DNA from: Acanthococcus lagerstroemiae
Lineage: Eukaryota; Arthropoda; Insecta; Hemiptera; Eriococcidae
NCBI GenBank assembly: GCA_031841125.1
Contig: CM063109.1
Location: 25,391,321 to 25,455,320, forward strand
Direction of reading: 5' to 3'
DNA: 64,000 nt
Positions within the stretch are counted from its first letter, which is position 1; each line of letters begins with the position of its first letter. Positions 1-12,336 of the stretch are shown one piece after another. The position numbers were made by a program, and so were the translations under genes. The notes beneath the pieces were generated by a model that did not search any database, was not told the DNA's origin, and saw nothing but the letters and a program-made list of their open reading frames with translations.

Positions 1-2248
1 TCTCCCATGTTCTATTTTATCCCACCCCTATCGTATCTCAGGGAAGTATAATATCTACGAGATACCAAATCATATTAAATGAAGATTCTTTCGAGAACTT
101 ACTGAAATGTCTAAAGTGAACTAGTCGTGCCAAAAGTAATCGTTCTTTACTCTTCAGTGCCTTGAGTATTTCAGTTTTCAACAAATTTATCACATGGTTG
201 AGTGTTTTCTGAGAATTTTCTTCAGATTTCTCGAGCTTAATATGCTCCAAACCGATCATTGATCAGATGAAGCATTTGATTTCTAGAATCGGGCATTTTT
301 TCTCCGAGTATTTACTGAGAATTTTTCGAAAATGTTGAGCATGTATTAACGAAAAAATGCCTCACTTGCCATGGAACGATGTTAAGAAAGAAGCAGGGCA
401 TGCCCATTCATAATTTTACCTATAAAATGAATTTGAAAAGGAAAACTGTTGTTCGTCGTCATTCTAATACTTATTATCAAACCAGACATAGGCCCCATCA
501 GGTTTTTCCTTGGTGAGGGGAAGGGGTAAGTGAAGAACATATCTATTCGTGTAAACTTCCGAGGGGAACATCTCTGCCTTGTTGGGTAAACCTATATATG
601 AAGGAAAATATGTACCTTAGCCCCTTAGCAGCATCCATGAAATTAAGGAATCTACAGGTTCTGATATTAGTATTTGGGTAGGTGAAGAGCATGCCTATTC
701 GTGTAAACTTCCGCCTTGAGAGGGGAACATCTCTGCCTTGTTGGGTAAACCTGTACATGAAAGGAAATATGTACCTCAGCTCCCTAGCAGCATCCATGAA
801 ATTAAGGAATCTAAAGGTTCTGATCTCAGTACTTATCCTTATCAAATTTACTCAATAGTGGTCAATCGTTATTAGGCATAAGGCTGGGCAAAATCAAATT
901 TAGGATTTAGAGGCCTCGGATCCCAGAATTAGTAGGGTCTCTATTTTCCTACATTTTTTTAGCAAAAAGCGAAGAAAGAAAAAAAAAGCGCCAATCAAAA
1001 ACTGAATTCAGATGCGTTGGTGATTTTTGTCATATTTGGTGGCGGCCTTATACTGAGGGGAGGGGGAGCTAAGCATCCTCTAAATACGGTTTCGAGACAG
1101 GAACGTACAAGAGCAGCTTGTCCAGATGGAGAGAGTTTGAAATTTGCTAACTACAAAAAAAATGCGAAGATAATGATCAGAACTTGGAAAGCGTCCGCAT
1201 TGTCAGCATCAGCTCTTCTCAGCTGATTTTGCCGTGGATTGCTGTGAGTACTAAGGTGCCTTACAAGAATACCAGGAGATACTGGGTATGGATCCGAGAC
1301 GTTTAAGTTATGAATTTCCACCCCTGATCTACCCAGAATATAAGGCTAGTTTCTACTGTAGTGGCGGTAACGTAGAATTTGTTATAATGGAATTCAGTAG
1401 TCGAAAAACATGCATTTTAGAATGAAAATGTCTTCACTCTTAATTTTACCATCATTCTCTGATTTTGACAATTATACTGCCCGGCTGGGCACCTGTCTCG
1501 TACTTCAGTTTAAAAATCGTACTTTTTCAATGTCATGTTTGAACGACCTCTCAAAGAAGAGGTCTTGAAGATCAGGTTTTTGTGTTATATTCATGAAGTA
1601 TCTTTGAAGGGCAGGGGTCTGGGATAGCAGACTGGTGGGGCCGTTTCAGAAGCGACCTGCATAATTTGGACGTTATTGGGGAGCAGGGACCTAGAGCTGT
1701 TCCGACAGGACTCCAGCTTCGGAGAAAATTTTAATTTAGCTTCAGCTCTGGCAAATAGTTCTCGACCAAAATTTTGTGTAGGTTTCGGTTACTTTTAGGT
1801 GAAGTACGGGGAGGGTATCAAAGAGAGACGATTGAAAAGAAGTCTAAGTTTGAAATACTCTTTTCTGTGAAAATAGTTGTCTTTGTGCAGGCCCAGTATC
1901 GGAACTCTTTTATGGGAATGGATTTCATGGTGTTGAAAAGGGAGAAGAAACACTCATCTGTGAGCGAAGCGTCCAAAATTTTCCCACTTTTTCGAGGAAT
2001 TTTTATACAAATACCATATTTTTACCAGCTGTGGTGGATTCTCCCCCAAAGTTTCCCCTGACTTGAAACCGGCCTTGACTTCGGGGATCCGAGTTCCGGC
2101 TGAGGCTCCGGGTCCTTGTTAGGAAGAGATAATTTTGGAAGATTGGTTGGGTATTAATCTCGTTTACTTTGGGAACGAATTATCGAATTTACATGAGATC
2201 AAGCGGGATCTTTTAATAAATTGAAAGCTTTCTCCGAATGAGGGGATC
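1..2248. other. Non-coding stretch with no recognised gene
   Basis: Only short, low-information reading frames occur here and none resembles a known protein. The only structure I see is a roughly 150-bp imperfect tandem duplication (listed separately). The sequence is AT-rich and probably lies upstream of, or in a 5' intron of, the Draper-like gene, but nothing here proves this. Confidence 0.5.
525..831. repeat. Imperfect tandem duplication, unit about 150 bp
   Basis: Two adjacent copies (about 525-675 and 677-831) share the string GAGGGGAACATCTCTGCC, then TTGGGTAAACCT, and both end in GCAGCATCCATGAAATTAAG. Copy 2 has a short insertion (CCGCCTTGAGAG) relative to copy 1. The 100-residue minus-strand frame across it is repetitive only because of the duplication and is not regarded as a gene. 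Confidence 0.85.
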
Positions 2249-2256
2249 CCAAGGGG

Positions 2257-2737
2257 CAGTGCCGGTTTTACCTATATTGCTGCCTTAAGTAATTGATCTT
2301 ACGCCGCCCTCATAATCTAACCCTTCGTCCCCACCAGCTGCCCTCCACATTTTCCTTCACATGCTTATCAAGATATCTTGCTCTCACAATGAGAGAGAAC
2401 TGACTTTCTGGATCCATTATAATATACAGGTGACTTTTCAATTTATGTACGTTTACTTTTATAGAGCTTAACTAATGTGGTTTTAAAAATGATGCTTAAC
2501 GACTACTGTAGTCTATTACTCTGTCTGAAATAATTCGTCACTATTTTCTCTAAAAAAATCTTCACCTCAATTTCTTTGCCTCTCAACCCATTTTTTCCTT
2601 GAGATTTAATTTAACTTTTTTTTTTTTTTTTTTTTTTTTTCATTCATTCATTTTCTTTTCTAAATCCGGCCGCTCCAAAAATTTGACCGCCCTATAGGCG
2701 GTCGCCTATAGTTTGCCTTATGGGAGAATCAGTACTG
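2257..2737. mobile_element. Nonautonomous hAT-like MITE with 8-bp TSD CCAAGGGG
   Basis: The 481-bp interval is bounded by identical 8-mers CCAAGGGG at 2249-2256 and 2738-2745. Its ends are CAGTGCCGGTTTTACC on the left and, read inward from the right, CAGTACTGATTCTCCC. An 8-bp target duplication plus CAGTG termini fits hAT. There is no transposase frame. It contains a T25 run at 2616-2640 and the string GGCGGTCGCCTATAGTTTGCC split by one base from a second GGCGG, resembling the ends of the inverted-repeat element near 14855. Confidence 0.8.
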
Positions 2738-4479
2738 CCAAGGGGGTTGTCTCACTTTGAAATTTCAAATAGGTAAGTAATTTGATATAAGCATCATTCG
2801 AAAGCTTGGGTCAAGATTAGTACAAATTCGTCAAAAATGAAACCAAATTCCTTCTCACTCTGCTGTGAAATGAGTCGAAGAGGGGCGATGTTTTGTCGGC
2901 AGTAATTGATGTCAGCACACGGTGCGCCTAACAAGTGGCCCTACCGGTGTCTGTTACCCTTGAATGGGAGTGAGGAGGTTTTTGAGTACGAATATGTATC
3001 AAATTTTCTCTTCAAGAAGATTAATAGATAGTTTCACCGATGAGGCAATCAATGATAATGTATGCACTGGAGAATTGCGAGCAAATTTCCATAAAACTAA
3101 CCGACTCGCGAATAAATGCGGAGTCGTCAGATCGTGTAGAATAGTTAGATGCATCAGTCTTAACAAAGTGGGTCACCAACGACCACCGAGCAGAACCATC
3201 CGAAGAGACGAGTTCTGTTTCCGGTCGCTCGATCACGAAGAGTATGGGTCTGCGGTGAAATGCTGCAACCACGTTCGTGTGTAGCAAAATGACGTATTAT
3301 TAAATCCGCAGTGTTCGAAGACGTTGAATTTAGCACGAGGTATGTAATTAACGTGCACTTGAAACTGTTCACGAATCGTTTTCTTCCTTTTTCACGCTAT
3401 TATTACTACAATTCAAATTTTCAAACTGGCCTTGAATGGACAAAGATGAACGTGGCTTCGAAGCTGGGACGTGTGTGTGCTCCGGGCGAACTTGCTGCGA
3501 CACCCGTACCTTGGTATCGTGTTAGTTCGTTGGCACCGAGAAGCAGCAGTGGCGATTCAGCAGTCACAGTACATGTGTAGGCTGAGGAAGAATAACCTCA
3601 AGACAGACACGAGGAGCTGCAAGAAGATTAGGAATTCTCTGAACTGACTGCCGACGTGTGTTGCAGGGATGGGCAGTCGATCGAGATCATCGAAGATTCT
3701 CTCGGGTTCGATGTATCTGATGGAAGCAGAGTTAGAATGTCAGAAATGGTCGGTGCCAGTTTGTTAGATGGTGTCTTTAGTTCTTGTAGACGTTAACAGT
3801 AGTACACCATTATATCGATGGGTGGAAAATGAAACATGTGCGAAGTGGTTCCCGAGTGCTACTGGCTCTCGCCTCGGACCCTCGGGTTATGCGAAGTGTT
3901 CTGACATACTTAATCGTCTTCTTCTGACGTACCTGAAGAACGCGGTTTACGTGAAAGTTAAGAATAAAACGAAATAGTTATTGCCGGTTAAATGCGGGGG
4001 AACCCCTGACGTATACAAGGCCTACAGGGTTAGTGACGTTCAAATGGGGAAAGTTGATGATGCTTAACGAACAACTGCGAAATAAAATACTAATTTCGGT
4101 TTATGTGGTTCGTACCAGGGACGTAAGGATTGGGGAGAGACTCCTCCACCTCCAAAAATTCGATCTATGTGGAAAATTCGAGCAATTCGATCTCGAGAGT
4201 GAGAAAATGACTCGGGACATTTCATACTAAATTACCTTACTTTTGCCCCTTATATCTCCATTAGCTTAAAAATTTGGTGTGTTATTTACCCTTCTTCCAA
4301 AATTTCAAAAGCCCGCTTCCATTTACTCTTACCGAAATTTGTGGGGGGAGGGGGGGGGGTAGTTGAAGTTTTCGTACTTGTGAAGAATGGTCAATTTTGA
4401 AGCCTTGTATCTCCAGGATTGGTAAGTATAGAAAAGTTTGATGTACATTTTACGCTGTTTAATTTTTTATCACGCCCAC

Positions 4480-5120
4480 TAAGATTGTTCAGAATACTTT
4501 GACGACTCTTTATGACTCTCCTAGATTCGATCAAGACTCTTCAAGACTTGTGCAAAAGCCCTAAAGACTTCCGCAAGCTGATATGAGACTATAAGATCCT
4601 CTGAGACTTCTCACTTGGTGGAGCGTATGGCGATGCACGCATGCCGAAGTAGCTCCTCAGACACCGCACCCCTGGCCCGGGAAACTACCATTTTGAGTAT
4701 CGCTTCAGTGACCAGTTGGCGAGAATTGTAACCGTTTTTCACACTTGCTGAAAACGTCTGAAGACTAACACTTAGATTTCTCAATGAATTGTCATTGAGA
4801 ACTCATCAAGTCCCTCCGAGGCGTACAGTGCTGATACACGTGGTTAGTTTCTTCTCGCTGCTAGTTGCTAGAACTATCCATTCAAAATGGATAGCAGACT
4901 AGTTTTAAAAGCAGTAACTTTTCTACACATTTTTAATTATCTTATCAACTAGTAAATGGAAAACTTTCATTGTATGCCAACACTTTTATTTTACACTCTT
5001 GTAGAATTCTGTTTAAAACTCACTGACTGCTCGAGACTCTTTAAAGTTGTTACAACTCTTTCAGACTGCATAAAGTCTCTTCAAAACTGATCGAGTCTTT
5101 TAAAACCTCTCTACACTTGA
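4480..5120. repeat. Degenerate tandem repeat of GACTCTTCAAGACTTG-like units
   Basis: Short units of about 20-25 bases built from GACTCTT, AGACTT and TTTAAAACT recur with many substitutions around 4490-4620 and 4990-5120. The same vocabulary forms longer blocks at 7140-7400 and 23240-24180, so one old satellite-like sequence appears in several places. Confidence 0.55.
4620..4700 (+). repeat. Dispersed repeat with core GGCGATGCACGCATGCC (copy A)
   Basis: The core GCGTATGGCGATGCACGCATGCC-type block is followed by GACACCGCACCCC and GGGAAACTACC. The same order of blocks occurs on the plus strand near 17326 and on the minus strand near 48360-48290, so this is an interspersed repeat rather than a host gene. 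Confidence 0.75.
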
Positions 5121-5840
5121 TTAACTCTCCGTTGATCGCATGTCTACAGCTGTAATTTGATGACACGTTTACTTATGTAGACATTTTACTTAAACACGTG
5201 TCTATACTAGTATACATTCAATTTTGTATGTCTACTAAAGAAGAGCCAGTGAAAATGGTTCTTAGAAAAAGAAAAAGAAACTGAAAAATATGACCAGATC
5301 TCAGGATAGATCAGTAGAGTCCAAGAGAGCTCTGAAAATATTAAAATACCTCAAATCTGAGTATAAGTCTATGTGTGCTGGTAGGAGAGGAGAGAATAGA
5401 AAAAAATAAGCTATGCGCTTGGAGAACAGCAGAAGAGTGGGGTCGATTCTATGGTACCAAAATTTTCTTCATTCCACGCCGAATACATAAAAGTATAAGT
5501 AACTTGGGTATGAAAAATATATGAATGAGATTTGATGATGACCGGCGGAAGACTACACTTGGGCGAAAACCAAATAGGTGAATATTGTCTCTCAGTGTTC
5601 AGGGATCCTTAGAGTCGCGGACAGTCCGCAATGATGAGTTCAAGTGAGACTTGGGGAAGACTGATGTTAGATGTTAACCAAGTAAAAACTGAAGCAGTGA
5701 ATTGACAATGTGAGAGTGGCGAGACATCTTTAGAGTCGAGGTGAGTAAATGAAGTCAAATTTTTCCAAATCCAGCTCCATAGCCGCCGGTAAGAGAGCTT
5801 AGTTCCCATCCTCTAAAAGTCTCAATAAACTGAAAATTTA

Positions 5841-7003
5841 CGGGTGATTATCCGAAAATGGACAATTCAACGTGGACAAAAACAAAAAAAAATGAGGTTC
5901 ACTTTTCAATTTTTTTCGTTGAAATTGATACTAGGGGTATTGAGAAACCATATTCCGGTACCGGCCGGGCTTAAATTGGATTTTGGGGGGTTGTAATAAA
6001 AATTGTTGTCCACGTTGAAAAACAAATTTTTCACGTTTACATAGTGTGACAAGATGAGGCTGTACGATCACATAGCGGCACCGTGGATTACAATACAATC
6101 TCACGGATCACGGTTTTATGAAGTACCCAAAATTCATCTAGGAAAGTAGTCTCTGCACGAAGAAGATTTAAAGGCTGTTTCTACAGACTGCTTCTAAGTG
6201 TCGAAAGATTCACGTCCTTCACCGTGGATACAAGAAATACGTGAGTATCCACGTTGAATAATATCTTATGTCCACGTTTAAGGACAAAATCGCCTTTTTC
6301 CTTTTCCCATTGGGTAAATATGCGGAGAATATTTGATACATGTTGCTGAATTAAATGTGGCCAACATTAGATATATTATTACGTTTTTACAAATTCCGAG
6401 CTGTAAATTCAATATGGCTGTTGATGTCCATGATGAAGAACACTTTTTTTTAGAAACCAGGATCTCAGCAATAAATGAGTATTTTAGCATACAAATTATC
6501 ATTATTTCACAGAAGTTCTTACACAGTCTTCTAGAGGAAGTTATGAGGAAGTTATATGAGCATTTGAGAGAAGTTTATGCTTATAGTGGAACCCTACAGA
6601 GAGGTTTGAAAATTATCCTCGTTGAAGGACATATCTTTTCCTAGACACTACTTTGAGGCATTCTAAAGGTTACTTAACTTGGTTAGAAAAAGATTGTAAG
6701 ACTTATACCGTGTTGCCTCAACTTACCTCGTGGACAGTGGGAAACAGTAGTTCCTGAAAATTATGTATTAAACCCTTCCAGCATTCAAAAAAAAAAAAAA
6801 AAAAAAAAAACGGAACTAGACCAGGTTGACCCCCACTTCGATTTTCTAAGGATGTTCTGTTAAGCTAGGGAGACCTTTTACCACTGTCTCCATCAGAAGA
6901 GTTAATTTCCTCAATTTTGACATATTGCGCATAGCATTCTGATAATAAGTGGCAGAGTTACAACCCATTTACATGAATTGTCCATTTTCCGGAGAATCAC
7001 CCT
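5841..7003. mobile_element. TA-flanked terminal-inverted-repeat element, 1.16 kb
   Basis: The left end CGGGTGATTATCCGAAAATGG continues to GACAATTCA. The right end read inward is AGGGTGATTCTCCGGAAAATGGACAATTCA, about 27 of 29 bases identical. TA dinucleotides flank both ends (5839-5840 and 7004-7005), as left by Tc1/mariner-type insertion. A long A-run lies at 6787-6810. The 103-residue frame at 6333-6644 inside it does not look like a transposase, so I treat the element as nonautonomous. Confidence 0.65.
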
Positions 7004-7139
7004 TACACGAACGGAAGAATTCTCCTATTCGCAGAGAGGTACATCATTTGACACAGCCGACTAAACTTTGAATTGTCTGCTATATGACGTATCTGTCAGT
7101 CTACCATTAGTGCACGACCGATGCAAATGTTAAGATACC

Positions 7140-7400
7140 TTGAAACTGTTTGAAATTTTAACTTTTTCAGACTTGTTTAAAAGTCTTTTTCAGACGCTTT
7201 ATGATTCTTGAAAGAGATCTTGGAACTGCTTAAAATGTTCAAAAACTTGCACAGACTTTAAAGCTCGTAAAATTCTTCAAAACTTGTTTAAGATTACGTT
7301 AAATTTACTAAAGACAGTCTGAAACGTCTAGATTCTTCCACAGTTATTTAAGACTCTTTATACCAGTGCAGAATTTAAATAAAGTGCGCCACAATACAAA
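7140..7400. repeat. Degenerate tandem repeat, same family as 23240-24180
   Basis: Successive degenerate units such as CTTGTTTAAAAGTC, GACTTGTTTAAAAG and ACTCTTTA fill this interval. It lies just outside the TA-flanked element and has no open frame of note. Confidence 0.5.
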
Positions 7401-10400
7401 TTATTAAATAAGCTCCAAAAAACGGGATTTATTCTTCTTTCTTCTCTGCCTTTCTTTTCGTTCTTTCGTTTCTTGGTGTGTATTTACATGCATCTTTCCT
7501 GCGGGAGGTTGCAATTAACATGAAGTTTTTCCCCCACTGAGCGTAATGGAAAGTACTGGCCCCATCTCATGTAAATGCACTGCTGCAAAAATGAGATAAA
7601 TGACAAAAAAAAAAAAAAAGAAAAAGAAAGATGAAAATAATTGCCTGCCTATCTGACTATCGGCCTATGTTTCTTCCTACTTTCTTTTTGTCTGTCTCTC
7701 GGGTTGACTGACTGACGGCCTAACTGACTTACTGACTTGTATTTCTATTTGACTGTATTTACGGGTATCAAATTTGTTCTTCAATTTTACGTCAGGTTAA
7801 GCGCTTGAAACTTCGACTGGGGAAGTGAAGGATAGATTTTCAGTGTACCTGGAGCGCTAATTACTAAATTACGATTATTACCTTGCAAAGTGTCTCTGAG
7901 TTTGAATTTTCTCCAATTGTCAATTATTCTTGAAGTATTTTGGATTCAAAATTTTTTGAATTCTCTCATCGTGTGGCCGTACCTGAAAGTGACCCTAATC
8001 ATAATTTGAAGATTACCAATGTTTCGAATTACGTTTAAAGCTTCAACTAATTTTAATACTTTTTATTATATTTTCTTCCAAGAGACGCTCTATTTGTTTT
8101 CAAATGTATGATCTTCGGATCCTTACTTTGTTCTTCATACGGACTGTTATCTTCGAAGTCGTACTCCTCATACATACATCAACTGCCTGTTAACCTTGCA
8201 AAATATTTTGATTCGTGTTCGCAAGATATCATAGCAAACTTTGGGACGCATTGGCGCAGAAGACGCCGTAACATCGATTTTTTCGTATATTTTCTGTTTT
8301 ACAACTTGTAACGCATTTTTCTCAAAATTAAGATTTCACATCCTCCAAATTCAGCAGTTTTTATTTCGGTCTGTATTAAATCTGATACTTATTTTTTTTT
8401 TGAAATGCAGGTACATTTATGCTCTATCAGATCCTGCCAAAACCCAAGAACAAGTTTTCCGACATATGGCACCTTTTCAAGAGCGCTTCGCCAATATCAC
8501 ATGCTTGTTCTCTCGTTCGTATCACAATGTTGTACTGAGCATATACGTTGGTCAAACCGCCTAAATTGCTCGTGTAACTCGTATTACTACACTAATTGAT
8601 CGATATCAACCAGCTGTTTCAAAACGGTTATCATGTACAATGAAAGACAGCCCACTGCCGAAATTTCGTGACTGACTCGCCGCTGCATCATTTCCTCACA
8701 ACTCACAACGTTGGTGTCTCGGGCTCTGAGCCCGAAACCAGTTAGTTAGGTCGATTGTGATGCAAATTAATGGTAACAGCGTAAATATGAAAACTAATTA
8801 ATGACATCAGCGGTTTCGATGTCTGTTTAAACGTTCAAAACCGTATGCGAAGTTTGCTGTCTGCTCAACAGACGCTGCGTGTAGTCGTTACGTACAATTC
8901 GAATGTGACAGCTCGCAGGTCTCATAAGAGTGTCAACTTGTTGCTGCCATTTTGTTTTATGGGTACCTTCTCCTGCCGTTCATTTTGCGCAACTGTGTAT
9001 TCAGTTCTTGAAGGCAAAATTTCAGGGTAGAAAGCGCATGAAGCAGTAATACAGCCGCCCCGTACAGCGAGTTCGTGGTCGATGCTCAATTCGAATTACG
9101 CACTTCGGAGCAATGCCTGGAAAAGGGGACCTACAACCCGTACACTTGGGTTCTTCTTGGATCTCTCCAAATGGCTATCAGTGTGAGAATCCCGGGATAC
9201 GGCAGAATCTTCATGCCATTCAAACATTCTAATTCTAGTATTCGAGCTTCGAAATGCTGATTGGGAGGACTGTGTTGGAATGCGGTGGTGCCACACCACC
9301 CTCAGTGACAGTGCTACATTCGCAGGGGTTGAAAGAACGAACAGTACGTTTCGTTTGTCGTTTCATAATAATTCGCGGAAGTATCCACACTTTCGTCAAC
9401 ATCGTGGCCAGTTCTCGTCCGCGTCCTCCGCGTCGATGTGGTATGTGGTTGAGCACAATGCGAAGCCACGAAGAGAACCTCAAATCGTCAAACCTGTTTC
9501 TATACGAGACGCGCGTCGAACGTGCGCATTATAGAAACCGAAACCGGTAGTCGTGGAAGCGCTAATGCTCTTTTCTAACCGTCTGGGATGATGCACCCCC
9601 ACGCTTTACCGTTCCCGGTCGACCCGGAGTTCGGTTTTATTCTAAGGTCAGACAGAAACGGCTGCACTGCGGCGTACGACCGTCTTCGATCTCTATTTGA
9701 CTCTAGTGTGAAAAAAATTGCTGAACAATGCCAAAGAAATGATGGTGGATTTCGAAAAATTGCTAGGTGTACATACCATTGAAAAAAAAAACGCGTGGAA
9801 AATTACGTGGTACGTGGATGACAACGTGCCCGTGCTCGTGTGGATCAATGAACAGACTCTGGTTGTACTTAACCATAAAGGTGGCGACAGGAACACTGGC
9901 AATTCTGCTGTAACTTTCGAAATGGTCAAACTTTTTCTGCGAGGGGTAAAGGTCCCACCTGACGGCCAGTCCGAACTCCCTCGGGTGGCTCCGTTTATTA
10001 TACCGAAACGCATAAAACAAAAGTTAGGAATGTTCCCCTCCACTACCTTATATATCTTTGAGTAGGTTTAACGCGGGGCAGGGAAGGAGCTCACACTTTT
10101 AATTACGTATTATAATACTAATACTGATACAACCTTAGTGTAAAGTAGTCTGTCTTCAGTCAGTGTCTGCGTGTGTCTATGTGTCGCTTGTCGCCTTCGA
10201 TTCCACAGCGGTTCCTTGGCAACTTCGGCCCCTCTTCCCCATTTTCTAACTTTGGCATACGCACCCAAAGCGGCAGGTTCGCTCACTGCAGTGAAGGTCA
10301 CCTCCATGGGTGAGACAGTTCCCGAAGACTTCCACCTCCAATTCCCCTTCACTTCCTTGAAATGATGGTTGGAGTAGGTGAGTCCGATATCAAGTTCCAA

Positions 10401-10680
10401 GTTCTGTAACCATGATCCTTCTAAAGTACTCGAGGTGCCATTGGGTTTCTTCCTTTTCCTTCAGTTTTACTCACCTACTCCTGTCAGTATTTGTTGACTG
10501 CTGCTACAGCTTCGATGGAGATGCCGTTCATTGGTGTCCTAATGGTCGACCCGCCCTCTTCCGGGCTCTTCATCAGTCTGGAGCCACCTTTTTTTGGACC
10601 CTTCAACTGGCTGCTACGGGAATTCCTGGATTCCCGCTAATCAAGGCTGAAATGTGAAATAGTCAGACTTGACTTGACTT
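7401..10680. other. Non-coding stretch with a CpG-rich island
   Basis: About 7640-7740 is a GACTGACT-like simple-sequence region. From about 8830 to 9760 CpG density rises sharply (roughly 19 CpG in 9361-9540 by eye) and several frames are open at once on both strands. This may be an unmethylated promoter-type region or an old inserted sequence; I cannot tell which. About 10125-10660 is more GC-rich and resembles a transcribed or retroposed 3' region, without recognisable coding content. Confidence 0.35.
9739..10065 (+). CDS. Unrecognised 108-residue open frame, doubtful gene
   Basis: From an ATG at 9739 an open frame runs to a stop at 10065. An in-frame TGA lies a few codons before 9718, so the frame does not extend upstream without splicing. 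The product has alternating charged and hydrophobic stretches, including WYVDDN, VLVWINEQTLVVLN and a proline-rich basic tail near the end (VAPFIIPKRIK). That looks more protein-like than the other short frames nearby. I do not recognise a family, and I see no clear splice-acceptor, promoter or ribosome-context evidence. It sits at the edge of a CpG-rich region, where long chance frames are expected. It could be a small gene, an exon, a fragment of an old integrated element, or noise. Confidence 0.2.
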   Translation: MMVDFEKLLGVHTIEKKNAWKITWYVDDNVPVLVWINEQTLVVLNHKGGDRNTGNSAVTFEMVKLFLRGVKVPPDGQSELPRVAPFIIPKRIKQKLGMFPSTTLYIFE

Positions 10681-10687
10681 GACCTGA

Positions 10688-10985
10688 GAGTGGCGATGGA
10701 AACGTTGTGATAACCCGATGAAGATTTTTCAAAATGATCAAATTTAGCTGACTGCTTGATCATAAAAGGGCGATGAAAACGTTGTTATTCTTATGGAATC
10801 TTTTCAAAGTTGTTAAACCTGACCGACCTTAACTTAACCTTACAATGGCGATGAAAACATTTGCAATCCAATAGAAACTTTTCAAAGTGGTCAAACCTGA
10901 TCGATTCCAATTAGACCGTAGAAGGGCAATGAAAACGTTGGCAGTCCCATAGAAACTTTTCAAAATAATCAGATCTGAGCAGTGG
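10688..10985. repeat. Minisatellite, about four 80-bp units
   Basis: Units start near 10688, 10770, 10844 and 10922, each with (G)GGCGATGGAAACGTT or a close variant followed by CCCATAGAAACTTTTCAAA and GTCAAACCTGA. Two more units of the same minisatellite occur at about 13260 and 13340. The array is followed at 10990 by AAAACTATAGGGGGTGTGAGG. Confidence 0.75.
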
Positions 10986-10989
10986 GCAA

Positions 10990-12328
10990 AACTATAGGGG
11001 GTGTGAGGGGTTGAACCACCACCACCACCACTTTTCATTTTTAATGAATGTATGTAATGTATGTATGTTTGTTGTTTTTTTTCTCAATAAAAAAATCGGC
11101 AAATTCTTAATTTTTGGAGGCGACTTTTTAGTTTTCACAAAATATTTATTGGCAAATCTTTCTGCTCCACCTCCCCAAACTGAAAGTCAAATTTTGTTTC
11201 TGAAAATAGAGTACCCTGGACTCTTGTCAGAGATTGATCACTCAAAAGCCGGAGGCTTCAAGCTGAGTATCGAACGTTATCTGAAAGGATGAAACAAAGC
11301 TGAAATGTGGAAGACGTTTCGAAAATCTGAAAGTCGGTAGCAAACGTTAAATTTCGAATTTCGATGACTATTCTATTTTTACTAAATTCTCTGTATGACC
11401 CAGAGCCTAATATTTGAGAAAGTTGAAAATTTTATTAAAATCGAAAATTTGAAAGCAAAAGACTTATTTTTTCAATGTCACAAGCCGAATCCGATAGCAA
11501 ATGTTCTATTGTTTAATTTACGGGCTTTGGTCCTGTTAAATGAGGGTTATTCTTCGAAAATATTGATATTTCAGTCCAGAAGTTATTAATGATACGGGAA
11601 TTTTGTTTTTTTTCCCTTGATAGATGTAACTCTTCTCAAGCTTTCAGAAGAAAATCTGATCCACTTTGAATGGGTAAAAATTGGACCAAATATGCTAAAA
11701 TGACCGCCAGCATGGCTGTCCCTTGAATAATAATATTAATTATTTTTTCTACATTTTCAAGTTGTATATTAGAACAAACTGACAACGTTGTGCTACTTTA
11801 AATAGATGAAACAATCACAAGGTAACATTAAAATCGTATTTTCACAGGTGGGGGTCAGTATGGCCAGTTTTTTGTCCATTAGCATGGCTCTTTTTCAACC
11901 AGTCACACAACCGGTGTTTCAATATTTTTTCGTCGCAATTAATGATCAAATTGTATCTTCTTATCAAAGCAATACGGTCCGCATATCAAATCCCGTTTTT
12001 TTTTGTGACGAGACTTGTGAATTTGCGTATTATTGTCTAAAATTAAGAATAAAAAAAAATGTCTTTCGGCATGGTCATCTTTATGCAACGATAGAGGTTC
12101 ATCATCCAAAAATAATTACATCTAACTAATGGGTTAGAGTGCCATTATCAAATCTTCATATAATATTTCGTTTTAGAATCTATTAATCGACCGCAGAATA
12201 CTTTTTGTTCGCTATTGTCTTTCGGCATGGACTTTTTAATGTGTCCTTCGGCATGGCATTCATCATTTTGATTGCCATGCCGAAGTACAGAATTCCATCA
12301 CTGTCGGCTCAATATTACCAATATGTTA
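10990..12328. other. AT-rich stretch without a recognised gene
   Basis: It contains a CAC trinucleotide run near 11012, GTATGTATGTAT near 11047, and several short open frames of AT-rich composition. CATGGC/CTTCGGCATGG strings recur at 12065, 12222, 12245 and 12280. I see no coding content I can support. Confidence 0.4.
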
Positions 12329-12336
12329 TACAGAAC

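Larger units (their letters stand above)
2746..5838. other. Non-coding stretch with a CpG-rich segment and repeats
   Basis: No recognised protein. About 2900-3980 is richer in CpG than the surrounding DNA and carries overlapping open frames on both strands, which is what raised CpG does to stop-codon frequency. Further on are a G-rich tract near 4345 and degenerate CTCTTCAAGACTTG-type repeats (4480-4620, 4990-5120), plus one copy of a dispersed GGCGATGCACGCATGCC repeat near 4628. Confidence 0.45.

Noticed and set aside
3311..3580. Candidate first exon of the Draper-like gene (frame containing a Cys after a short N-terminus)
   Set aside because: No signal-peptide hydrophobic core, no P-N-x-C start of an EMI domain, and no donor placing the right phase for 19369.
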